Of a stretch of DNA of 64,000 nucleotides, positions 25,231 through 37,145 are shown piece by piece; within the stretch, counting starts at the first letter, position 1, and every line of letters starts with the position of its first letter. The notes beneath the pieces were generated by a model that searched no databases, was not told the origin of the DNA, and saw nothing but the letters and a program-made list of their open reading frames with translations. The stretch spans positions 3,476,600 to 3,540,599 of the forward strand of contig NC_066336.1 of NCBI RefSeq assembly GCF_022539315.1, in the 5' to 3' direction. The DNA is from Serinus canaria (Eukaryota; Chordata; Aves; Passeriformes; Fringillidae). Both the position numbers and the translations under genes were made by a program.

Positions 25231-28200
25231 TGGGTCCTGCTCCCATGCCAGTCCTGCCCGTGCTGACTGACTGGCTCACTCATTAGCAGGAGTGGGGCTG
25301 TTTGGCTTTTCCCTTCTCCTCCTGGAAAGGGGCCACTTACTGTTTTACAACTAAAATAACAAATTATTTCATAGAGGCTGGAGCTGCTGGGAGCTTTTGG
25401 GTCATGGTGCTGCACTGGGGCAGGCACAGACCCCCCAGGCCCTCTCTCTGGTACTGTCACAAGCCACATCCCAGGGTCCCCAGATGGGCCCATGGGAAGC
25501 AAACAGCTCCCACCAGCATGGGCAAAGGGGACACAAAGGATGGAGAACGAGAAAAAGAAGCAGCAGGGTGGCATGTCCCCATGATTGTGTGTCCCTGGTG
25601 ATGCTCATCCCTCCATGGGGACACCAACCCAGGGACCATCAGCCCTGCATTGAGCTCTCCAGGGGGAACAGGCTCCGTGCAGCAGCAGCCCCAGCCCCCC
25701 AGGATGGCACCTGCATCCTGTGGCAATGCCACATCCTAGGCGCTTGGCTTCCTCTGGGAAAGGGATGCTGAACTGTGCCCCAGCTTCCTCTCCCGGGGAA
25801 GGCGATGGGAACCAGACCTGGTGCCCGCTCCCTGCCCTCCCCTCTGGCACTGTTCACGCACTCCTGCCCCTGCATTCAGATCCCAGGGTACCTCAGGATG
25901 CAGCACCACCAAACAAGGCCCCCCAAGCCCCCTCCCCAGGGTGACCTGCTGACAGTCCTACAATAGTGAAGCTGATAAAACCCTGCAGCCACACTGCCCT
26001 TCCCTGCCCATGCCCACTGTGCCAGCTGGGTGCTGGGGGCTGGATGGGGGCTGGAGGAGCTCAGCTGGGGGTGCCAGGAGCCTGGAGCTCACCAAGACCT
26101 GTGCTGATGTCTCTGCTCTGCCAGTCTGACCTCCTCAGAGAATGACCCCCATAAAATGAAGCAGCAGCTGTTTGGTGGATAATAAAATGTTTTGGGTTTT
26201 TTTTTTTCTGTTTTACAACTGGTTTACTGCCTAGACGTTTCAGCAGCTCGGCAGAGCACCAGGACAGCAAAGTTCTTCTGTGTGTTGTGGGCAGCTCCCA
26301 GACAGGCTGCAGGACCCTCATCCCATGGGATGAGTCCCCAGTACTCGTGGCAGCACCTACCCCAGCCACCAGGGCAGGAATGGCACAGAGAGGGGGCATA
26401 CAAATGGGGAGGGTGACAGCAGCTGGGTGAGCCTGCTCCTGACAGCTCCTTTCTTGAACCACCTCCTTTCAGAGACAGCTGGGTGCCGTGGGGTCAGCCC
26501 AGCTCTGGATTGGAGCAGCCCCCAGGACCCAGGGACTCCATTCATCCACCAGCTCTGGAGGCAGATTTACTAGCTCATAGCCAGGGGTGTTTATGGTGGG
26601 CTGGAATGTGCGTCCCCAGCACGTGATGAATTTACAACGTGCCAACGAGTGGATTTATTCCAACCCCACTGTCAGTGAATTAATCACAGCAGCCACGGGA
26701 AGGCTGGAGGTGCAGGTGGGGAGAGATGCCCGGGGAGGGGGGCGGTGGGGGCACGTGGGGGCATCACAGGGACGGTCCTGCCTCTGGTTGTGTTGAGCTG
26801 TGATGAGCTCTGGGGCTGCTGCATCCCCTCCAGCACTCCTGGGAAGTGCCAGCAGCCTCCAGGACTGCCCTGGGGAGAGATTTAAACTTCAGCTTCCAAT
26901 TCCACGTGCCATTTCCAAACAGAGGTCCAGGGCCCGCCAGCTACCACCTGGGCTGCTGCTCTGCAGACAAGGGAGCCCTGGAAATCGTAGGTGAGTGCAG
27001 TTTTTCCATGCATATGTATATAGAAGCAGAGTCAGCTGCCAAAGTAAATACAACCCTTCCCTTTCCAAAAATGTCCTCCAGGAGTTGTAAAGGATCCTGG
27101 AGCAAGAATTGTGTCTCAGATCCTTTTTGCTTTCTATTGGGGGAAGTGTATAAACTCGCTCCACTTCAGCCCCAGCAAAGGCAACGTGAGAGTGTTTTTT
27201 TATGGCATGCACCAAAGGTGCTGGGAGCCGGAGCCACCATGTGTACCCCGGGCAGGGCTCACGCAGGAAAACAATCCCAGTAAAGAGCTTTACAGCCACC
27301 GAGGAATGTGGAACCTCCACCAGCCCCGGCCGAGCCTTGCAAAGCTAATTGCTTTGGGATTTGCTCTTTGGGGGGGTTGAGTCTCCATGGTTGCTGCCTC
27401 AAAGGGTCCCAGCTGCCCTTGCGGTTCATTAGGATGCTGAGGGGGAACTGGAGATGCTTTTAGGAGGCTGCAGCGGTTGTGGGGTAAGGGAAGGAGCCCT
27501 GCGGTTCCCAGCTGCAGCTCTGCCTTCTCCCGTTACAGCCGGGGACCCTTCCTGTCCCGGCGGGGTCTGCGACGGGAGCCGGAGGTGGCAGTGGCAGCCC
27601 CAGAGCTGCTGAGCCGGGCACTGTCCAAGGCCCCAGCGGGACCGTTCCCTTCAACCTGACCCAGTGGGACCCATCCCGGGCTGATTCCTCAGGAAGACAC
27701 ACAGGGATGTTTTCTGAGGCCGATGCATCCTCGTGTCTCCCCGGGTGAGGGGTGCAGTGGCTGGTGGTGGCGTGGTGCTGCACCCACGGCCACCGCAGCC
27801 CGTCCTTCCAGGCTCGCGTGTTTTCTTAACTGATCTTTTCTTGCTCATTTAAGTGACTTTGGAAAATGGGATTTTGGCTCTTAAATCGTTCAGGGGCTTT
27901 TGAAAATTTGACTCTAAATACTTTCCAAAGTGCATTTGTATGAAGTAATTCTCTCCAACCTCCCACAGTGGTAGTCAGATTGCATTTAATCCATCACTGA
28001 ATGTTCCTGAAGGCTGGGATCTGGCACTACGCTCCACACGGAGCCATGGCTCACCCTGCACTGTGCTGACACTGCCACTCACTGCCCGGTGTCCTCCTGC
28101 CAGGGCCACCTCTCACCTGCATGTCACTGCTGGCACAGCAGGGTGATGTCCCCACCCCCTTGTTTGCCCTTGTCACCCCATGCCAGCACCCTGAGCAGGC

Positions 28201-30779
28201 ACAGCAGCACAGCCCAGCTCTGCTCGGCACTGCCAGCTCAGCTCCTGGCCCCCTCCCACCCCCATGGCACATTTTCCCACTGAGCACCAAGGGCTGGTTT
28301 TCTGAGCACAATTATCCATCTTTGTGGAAACATGGAAACGATATTCCAGCGCACGGGGCTGATTTGATTATGTCCGTGACCCACCAAAATTAAGTTAAGG
28401 CATTTTTCAGCCCCAGATTGAATTATGTCTCCTCCCTCTCTCTTGTTCCTCCTGTGCAGAGCAGCTGGATGGCTGGGACGGGGATTCTGGGAGGCACCCT
28501 GAGGTGCAGCAGTGCCCTGAGGTGCAGGGGTGCTGTGGCACTGGAGCTCTCAGTGGTTCAGTGTGGCCCTGGCAGTGCCAGCACAAGGCTGGGGACACCG
28601 TGGAGCCCTGGCCCAGCAGTGGGTGCAGAGCTGCCAGGAGATCCAGGCAACAGAGCCACTAAATCCCACTCTAATCCTGGCTTCTCTCTCCTTCTGGGGA
28701 GGAGAACCATCAGCAGTGGCTCAGCACAGTGCTGAGTCATCAGTTGTTTAGCTCAAATAAATAAACAGATTTTAAGTTGGATGAGTTACTCAGTTATGGC
28801 ACTGGGTGAGTTGTTCTCTTTCCTTGCTCAGCCTGGGATTGCTGCGGTCTCGGGCTGTGAGATGTCAGCTCACACCTGGATATCTTTTGGGCTGGAATAG
28901 AGTTAATTTCATAGAATTTTCCCCAACAGCTGGTACAGAGCTGGGTTTTACCTTTAGTATAAGAATATTGAGGGTCAGGTGTTGCTTGGTAATATTTATT
29001 CAAGTCCTACATATTTTTCAGTTCCTTGTTCTCTGCCAGTGAGCAGGTGCACCACCACCCAAACCAGAGGATCAGGGGGCTGCAGTCAGAAGTAGCAGTC
29101 ACTCCACAAGCTATAAAAGAAAAGAAAGACCACAGTGAGGGGTTAGAAGACCCCAGAACAAAAATGGCCATTGCTGGGCAGCAGGAAGAAGCCTGGGCAT
29201 GGCCTGGAGCAGCCAGAGTGGCACAGCACAGCCAAGGTGGCATGGCCAGGGCTGCAGCCCAGGCTCCATCCTGGGGAAGGGACAGGCCTGGGGAGGAAGG
29301 AGCCAGCACAGGAGCGATGACAGGCAGCAGAGGCCGGCACCGAGCGAGGCTGCAGCCCATGGTTTGCTTTGTGGGACAGAGGAATGTCTGTGCTGGCAAA
29401 TGAGCCTCTGAGCAGAGGAAATGCTTTGCCAGTGAGAGCTCTGGTTAAACAAGGCTGGTTCGTTTCTGCAGGAGCTGCCATGCCAACGGAGGCCCCTGCA
29501 AGCTCTGCCCTGTGCCTGGGTGCTGCAGGTGGGACAAGAGCGTGGGCAGGAGAGCTGGTAAGGCCAGAACACTGTGGTCATGGTGCTGAGGTGGTGGCAG
29601 AGCAGCAGCTGCCAGCAGCCATCCCACTGGGGCAGCGGTCCCTGAGCAGTCACCATGTGTTCAGCGGGGCTCAGCCCTGGCTGGGAGCAGCTTTGGGGCT
29701 GCTCTGAGCTGCTTACCCTGCGGTGGGGACTGCGGTAAAGGACAAGCTGTGGGTGGACCCCCAGCCCTGCTTGCTCAGGGCACGGAGGGGACCCCAGCCC
29801 CATCCGCCCTCGCAGGGCACAGCACATCAGCATTCCTGGGAGCAGGGTCCGGCCCCACGGCGGCTGCTCTCCGGGGGAAGGCATTGAGGGGGGATTAGCT
29901 GTCTGATGCCCCCCTTGCTCAGGCGCTTAATACAGAAAACAAACACCCTTGTGCACCCAGCGGCCTCCATCCCGACGGGCTTTCTCCGTGCCCGTTGCCT
30001 GAGCAACCCTAATCTGCCTCCCGGGGCACACCGGGGCCCTGCACCCCGCGCCCCCGCACCCCGGAGCTGCAGCAGCGCCGGCGGTGCCCCGGCTGTGCCT
30101 GGCACGCGGCTGCCAGCGGGACGCCTCGGCTTCTCCGCCCTGGGCATGGACAGCGCACGGTGCCCGGGACAGGCAGGTGCCAGACCCCCACTCTCCTGGG
30201 ACTGGGGCACCTCTGTCCTGGTGTGGGATTTAAAAGTGTGCCAAGACACGAGGCAGCAGGACACGGCTGCACTGGCACCACATTTCCAAACTCTTCTGCC
30301 CAGGGCAACAGGATTTTCAGGGTGGCAGAGTTGCCCCACTACAGAAGTGGGGATCATGTCCTGCTGAGGCCCTGTATCCACAAAGGACATTGGGCGAGCA
30401 TGGTGGCAACGCTGCTCCAGGCCTGGGCTGCCCTACGGGCCAAGAAGGGGAAAGAAAGTTGGAGCCAACTGCCCTCCATCCCAGAGGTGGGCAGCACCCA
30501 GTCCTGGGAGCTCTGCACATGGAGGGGGCTCTTTTCCCACCCTGTGGCTGCTATTGCTGGCATCAGCATCCCCGGGGCATCCCTGCCCGGGGAAAGGCAG
30601 GCGGGTCTGGGGGAGCCGTGCCCACGGGCCCCCTGTCCCGGGTGGGATGGCGAGGAGGGGCCGGGGGGGCGGGGGCAGGGGCCGCGCTCTCGGGGTGCGG
30701 TGCGCGCAGTCTCCCTCCTGCTCCGCAGGAACGAGCAGCACGGCCGGGCTGGGACCGCCGAGGGAAGAGAGGAAAAAAG

Positions 30780-31104
30780 AGGGAAAAGAGAGAAATCTCA
30801 GCACCCGCTCCGGCGCGGCCCCGCTCAGCACCCCCCGCACCTTTGGTCCCGCTCCGCATCCCCCGCACCTCTGATTCCGCTCCGCATCCCTCTCTCCGCA
30901 TCCCCCCGTCCCTCTTCGCATCCCTCCGCACCCCCGGCCCTTCTTCGCATCCCCCGCACCTTCCGCACCCCCGGCCCCGCTCCGCCCTCCCGCCCGCCCC
31001 GCTCCGCCCCGCGGGGTGCCCGGCTCGGCCCGGCCCGGCCCGCCGCTCCCGCCAGCGGCCGCCCGTGCCCGCCGCTCCGCTCCGCTCCGACGCGCCGACG
31101 GGAG
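30780..31104 (+). promoter_or_regulatory. COL8A2: CpG island, probable COL8A2 promoter and untranslated first exon
   Basis: This is the most CpG-dense block between TRAPPC3 and the COL8A2 coding exons. It contains a C-rich semi-repeat of CCGCTCCGCATCCCCCGCAC words at about 30835-30975. It ends in two overlapping donor-like sites, GAG|GTGAGG (GT at 31105) and GAG|GTAAGG (GT at 31110). COL8A2 is known to have untranslated 5' exons far upstream of its coding exons, and 20 kb is a plausible distance. No transcript evidence is available here. Confidence 0.5.
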
Positions 31105-34100
31105 GTGAGGTAAGGTCCGCGCCGCTCCGCCGGGATGGGGTCAGGGCTCCCGGTCCCGCTCCTGGTCCCGCTCGCCTGCGCATCCCGCGGGTTGCGCCGG
31201 GCTCGGGCAGGAGTTCATCCCGTGGATTTCCCAGTCACGAGTCTCGCTGTTCTGATGCCTTTTCCCCGAGGAACACCGCAGGACGCTCCAGCCATCTCTC
31301 TTCGGGCAGGTTTGAGCCCGCTTTCCTCTACTTTACCTTTTCTCATCCTTTCTCCCTCCTCTGACCCATCTCGGTCACGTCCCGTTCCCAGCGAATCCTC
31401 CCCAGAGCCTCTGCCGTCTCCCAGTGCCCAGCCCCTTCTTTCTGCTCTTAGGAAATGCTTGTGAGAACAAAAGTGTTTTGGGGAAAGTGCCGTGGCCTTT
31501 GGGACAGCCACTGCTGGCACTCACTCCTCCAGCCCTGCCTGGAGTCTCGTCCACTCCTGCAGCTCCCAACATCTGCACCCGGGTACTGGCAGCATTCCCG
31601 GGTACTGGCACTATGGTGCCTTCCACAAAAACCTCGGGAAACACCAGGTGCTTATGTTTTTAAGAGTATTGCTGTTAATTGGCTCCTGAGCAACCAGGTT
31701 CTCCAGCTTTGAACATTCCCAATAAGCCAGGAAAGATCCCCCCTGTACGGTAGCCCCAGGCCAGGCAATAACCTACCGGAGATATTTCTCATCTATGGGC
31801 AGCTTTGCTATAAGGAACATGTTTAATAAATCATAAGGCCGGTGAATTCCTGGGATTTTTATTGCTTCTGTAAAAATGCAGTTTTGATACGTCTGCGAGG
31901 GATATTGGGAAACAAAGCAGCTCCTTTTAGAGCCGGATCCTACAAATTTAGGACACAGACCTGGCAGCAGGGCTGGTGGCTGGGACCCCCTGGGCAGGGG
32001 CAGTGCTGTGGTGGGGCACAGGGGCTGTCGTGTCCCTGCTCTTTTAGGAACCAATGTAACCCAGGTGCCTGAAGCCCCATCTTGGCTTTCCTCACTCCTC
32101 TGGGGCTCTGGACACAGCCGAGTGTGTGGAGCCGAGGCAGCGATGCCAGGGGAAACATCACAGCTGGAAACACAGCGGGGCTGCACCAGGCTTCCAGTTA
32201 CATTTTTCCTCCTTGCCCTATTGCCCAAAGGGAAAAGAAGCAGCAAAACCCAAAGTGCTAAAAAATGGGAGAGGTTCTTGCAGGAAGACTCGCCTGGTTT
32301 CCGTCAGCCCAGCTGACCCCATCTTCCAGCAGTGGGGCGGTGGATTGTCCCAGCTCCCAGACTGGGCAGAAGAATGGCAATAAAGCAATTTTCTTTGCCT
32401 GTTCCAATCTGAAAACTGGGGTTTAGAAGCAGGAGCAGAGCCAAAACGCAAACAGCACACTGAGATGTGAATCCAGCAGCTATCAGGGGCTCGTTGGGAT
32501 TTCAGAAACCACGAGTGCTGTGGCCAGGGCAGTTGGTTGTGGGTTGAAATAGGTGGTGGAGGCTCTGCCCCACTGCACTGGGCCGAACTGAGAAGCCAGG
32601 CTGCCCTTGTCCGAGGAGGCAGCAGTTTGGTGATCAGGATTTGTCCCGTCTCCTGCCATGCCTTTGTTTTAGGCTGTGCAGAGCCCGGCCACAGAGGCGG
32701 GGAGGGAGCGTTTCTTTGTACAGGGAAGCATTTAAATTCTTTGCAGTGATTCATATATTCCATTCATATGAAACACAGTTCTGCCGAGTGTGAATGGGGA
32801 CTGCGGGGGGATTTTTTTAAGGCAATAAGCCCTAGAAGTGTCAAAAGTTATTCACACCTTGGTGAAATCAAGGATATTTCTGTCCGTGGCTCTTGGCAGG
32901 GGCTCAGCACAGCTTGCCTTGCGTTGGGTTTTTGGTTTCCCTCTTGGATACGGAGCAGGGGGAGCACAGGGGCAGTGCTCCCATTCCCTGTGCCCGATGC
33001 TGGAAGATTTCCTGGTGCCAGAGGGGCCTGGCATGGGCTGTGCCCGGGGTATGTGGCTCAGATTCCCTGGGGTCAAATGCCCAGAAAGCCCTAGGGCTGG
33101 TGAGCAGCCACCTCTCAGTGAGCCCATGGCTGGGCAAGGTGCTGTCCCTTGAGTGATGGTCACCAAGGCTGTGGCCATAGTTACAGACCAGCTGTTCCCA
33201 TCAGGGCAGAGCCAGCCCTGCTTGCCCTCAGCAGAACAGCCCAGAGAGGGGCCTTTTTGGGAGGTTCTGAGACCTTGGCAAAGGTCTCCTGGGGTCAGGC
33301 ATGACCCTGGAGTCACTGGAGCTGCTCTGAGGGGCTACCAAGTCCCTGTTGAGGAGCGTTAGTTTGGGGGGAATCAAGTGGAGTGGCTGAGGGCCAAGAT
33401 ATGGGGGAATCACCCTGGTGCCACAAGGTGCCCCAGGTGTGGGACAGCACCCACGGGGAGCTCCCGCCTCTGCTGGCCGCTCCAGGATGCTTTGAACCAC
33501 TGTAAATCCTCTCCAAAGGAACTGGAAAGACAGTTTTATGGCTGCTGGGGAGGCAGATTAGCAGGGTGTTGTTTTCAGAGCTGATCCATCATAGGACGCC
33601 GGCACTGTGTGGTGCATCCAAGGATCGGCTGCTGACGGGCGGTGCAGCCTCTCCCGGGGAGGTGGAGGTGAAACCGCCTGGTTTCAATGCTCTGTCTGCT
33701 CGCTGGGTCTGTGATGTAGGGGACAAAACCTCCTGGTTTTGAGTCCTGGGTGCCATGACTGGGCTCCTCACACTCTGCTACAACGGAGGATCAAGGGGAT
33801 TTGGGCAGAGGCACCTGCAAAAGGCATTAACCCGCTGGGGAGGGCGTGGGGCTGGTCCCGTCTGTCCCCACACACCCCTCTGTCATTGTCTCCTATTTCA
33901 TCTTGTCCACAGCCCAGGAAGGAGCAGAGTTTCCATTCCTCTGCACTAAAGAAAATATCTGTGACAATAAAATCTCATAGTTCAGAAGAGAGAGGGATAA
34001 AAAGACACCAAATTGAATTTGTCTTCCCTCAGTTTCTCAATCCCACATTTTTCCTTCTGGGAGAGGGTGCAGGCCATCAACTCTGTTGGGCACGTGCTAG

Positions 34101-36972
34101 ACTCTGAGCATCCCCAGTCCCCCATGCACTTTGTCACAGCTAATTAGAGAGGGAAATGAACTGACTTAACAAAGACGGGGTGGGATTGACACATTCCCAT
34201 TCCCTCTTTTGTGCTCAGGGGTTCCCTTTGCAAAAGACACACTGGGGGCATCTGGGGAACAGGGCAGGGTGCTGCTGGAACCTGGCTGTGTCCTGAAGTA
34301 ATCCAGTGGGATTGGGACCCTCAGGGTGGCTGGTGAGGCAGGGGTGACACCCCACACCAGTGTCCCCCCAGCTCTCCCCTCCTGCTCAGGGCTCAGCTGC
34401 ACATTGCTTCCCTGCGTTGGCGACTTGGACGCCGGCACAGACATAATAAACCGCTTTTCCTTTTCCCCCTGTCACCGGAGCCGTTCCTGAGTCACATCCC
34501 TGGCTGCCTGGCTCTTCCCCAGGGCTGTCTGCTCTGGCTGCATAACCCTGCACATCGGCTGCAGACTTCAAAGCAATGAGATCCATCCCGGCCGGGAAGG
34601 GCTGCAGGGATGGCAGCGCTCCGGGAAACATCTGCACGGGGCCGGGGGGGCAGGGCTGGCATGGCTGGTGGGATGTGATGCTCTGCTCCCCAAAAGCCTG
34701 GCTCACCCCTGGGCGTTGCTTGGCTAGCCCAAAGAGCTGCAGGAGCTGGACTCTTCACCAAAGCCACATCCTGCCCTGTTCTCCCATGTTCTTGCAGGAG
34801 CATCCCAGGAGCAGAGACCCCACGGCTTCTGATGGCTGCTGCCCCCCTGTAGTGCTCCTGAGCTTGGCTGGGGGCTGCAGGTGGGAGATGGGTCCTAAAA
34901 AGGACCAAAGGTGGCAGTGTGAGGGAGTCTGCTGTCCCCTCAGCCCAGTGCTCCCATGGCCTCTGGCTCCAGTGTCAGCTGAGTTCACAGAGTGAAGCTC
35001 CAGCTCACAGGCAGCAACTGCAGCCAAAATCTGCAGAGCAGCCAGGTCTGGTCTCTGTGACCTTCCCTGGGGCTGAGCCCATCCTGCTGGCCCATCTGGA
35101 GATGTTTGTCCTCAGAGGCTCTTCCAGGCTCCTCCATCCAGGACAGGGCTTGGCAGGGAGCAGTCAGGGAGGAGGACAACGACTTCAATGTCCACCTGCT
35201 GTGGATGCAGTGGCCAATGCAATGCCTTGCCCAGCTTGGTTGTTTTGCACAAAAAACCTGAGTCCTTATTTCTTGCAGCACTCCCAGCCTAAGTTCTGCC
35301 TTCCCCAGGCAGGATGTGGCCCCAGAAACTGCCCCAAGCCAGCAGATTTCTGCAAACCTGCTGCGCGCTGGAGCAGCCTGGCAATGCTGGACCCCTGGGA
35401 CCTCGCAGTGCTCCTGTGCCTGTCCCACAGAGCTCTGGCTGTCGCTGAGAGCCTCTTTATTGTTCTGGTGAAGGGTTTTGTTTCACTGCTGCCTTCCAAG
35501 TTCCCAGGGATCTAAATTCTAAAGCAGGGTCTTGTAAAAAGCCCTGTCCAGATGGGCGAGATGATATTGCCATATCAGATGAGAACTATCCCTGTCTTTA
35601 TCCACAGACAATGCAGCAGTGGGAGCAAACAAGGATAGAGCCTTTCTTCTGAGGCACATTAACCAAATAAGAGCCTGTACTTTGTTTTGTGCCAAAACCC
35701 TAGGCTCTGAGGCCAGACCACCTCAGGGAACTGCCCCCATCCCTGCAGCCACGTGAGGATTTGCACTTTTCCCCATTTTCCTGGCAGGGCAGGGCAGCAG
35801 GTCCTGCCCATCTCATTGCTGGAGTGTGTCCCTGTCCTGTCAGAATGGTGTCCATGCCCCCAGGGCTGGGAAGGTCTCAGCAGTGCTGCAGGGATTGGGC
35901 CGCACTCAGGCCTCTTCTGTCCTTGGATACCACACAAGGTGGAAGATGCTTTGGTTGTGCCTCATCATTGTGGGATAGTTGAACCCTCTCAGAAGAGTCA
36001 GGGCATCCGAGGCTGCTCTGTGCACTCACTTGTGGTGATGCACAAACCCTGTGGCCAATTCACCTGCTTTCAGATTTCATTACAAGACCCAGAATTCAGC
36101 CCAGGTTTGTTTTAAGAAGTTACCGGAGGCTGATAGAGCCTGGGACTGATTTATGGCTTCCCATCAAAATCATGTGGTTTCACCACGAAACTTGGAAGCT
36201 CTGGCTGCATTTTTCCTTTGGAGATTTTGGCTTCACTCCAGGGCTGGGAGTGTGAATCCAGGGTGTGCATCAGGGCTGGAGCATTTGGGTGCTGTGACTG
36301 AAATGGAGGAGATATGGATCACCAAGGAGAATATTTAATGTCAGGACAACACAGCCATCGTTCTCAGGGAAGCACTGATAAGGCAGTGGGAGGCTTGGCA
36401 CGGCACAGAGCTGCAGCAGGTCTTTTGCTCTCACTGTAGCTTTCATTTCAACACTCAACACTTATCACCCTCACATCCTGCTCCATGTCAGCAGCCAGAG
36501 CAGCATCTCCTGAGCTGCTGTGCCCAGGCAGACTGGGAAGTTCCACTGCCCTCCCTGAAGCCTTGCTCTGGACTCACAGGGTGAGCTGCCGGTGCCCACT
36601 GGGGTTAAATATGTGGTCTTTTGCCAGAGAAGCATATTTCCAGCCTCAAACATGCATTGTCAATGACTGCAGAAAGGTATTTCTCACTGCTCCATGTACT
36701 GTGAGCCAGCGGACAAGAACAAGACGACTTTTCTTGCTATTTCTTCATATTTCCTGATATTGCCAGTCTGGCACTCACAACCCACAGGCAGATCCTGACC
36801 TGGGCCTGGGTTTGGATTACAGTGGTGATACCTTTGTCTTTGCTTTGCCTTTAATTTCAGATGCTTTGGGCCCTGTAGGGCTGAGCTGATAACCCTGGAG
36901 GGCAGAGCCCACAGACCCAGGGTGGGCAGCTTAGGTCAAGGGCAGACCCCAAACCAAGCCCATGCCCAGGCA

Positions 36973-37145
36973 CACAGAATCATTAAGGTTGGAAAAGCCC
37001 TTCAGGATCATCAAGTCCAACCTTCAACCAAATACCCCATGCCCAGTAAGCCATGCTGTGAAGTGCCACATCTGTTTTTTGAACACTTCCAGGGATTCTG
37101 ACTCCATCACATCCCAGCTGGACCTGGGCCAACCCCCTGCCCCTC
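36973..37145 (-). mobile_element. CR1 LINE 3' fragment (antisense)
   Basis: The plus strand begins AGAATCATTAAGGTTGGAAA and continues TCAAGTCCAACC and GAACACTTCCAGGGATTCTGAC, the reverse complement of a common avian CR1 tail. It is 5'-truncated. Confidence 0.92.

Larger units (their letters stand above)
15576..30779. other. Gene-poor 15-kb interval between TRAPPC3 and COL8A2
   Basis: No open frame here has a recognisable domain or a plausible exon chain. It holds a 10-bp repeat (19618), a CAT microsatellite (20820), an AT-rich island (20260-20760), an 85-bp repeat (21721), a 40-bp repeat (22231), a G-quadruplex candidate (24146) and a minisatellite (25095). AT-rich, unrepeated blocks at about 16960-17290, 22565-22700, 26590-26700 and 28290-28420 look different from their surroundings and could be regulatory. 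A CpG-rich patch at 29830-30130 has no linked exon. Confidence 0.5.

Noticed and set aside
31773..32246. Minus-strand frame ending in a protein-like stretch
   Set aside because: No family recognised and no splice partners; more likely chance within a constrained non-coding block.
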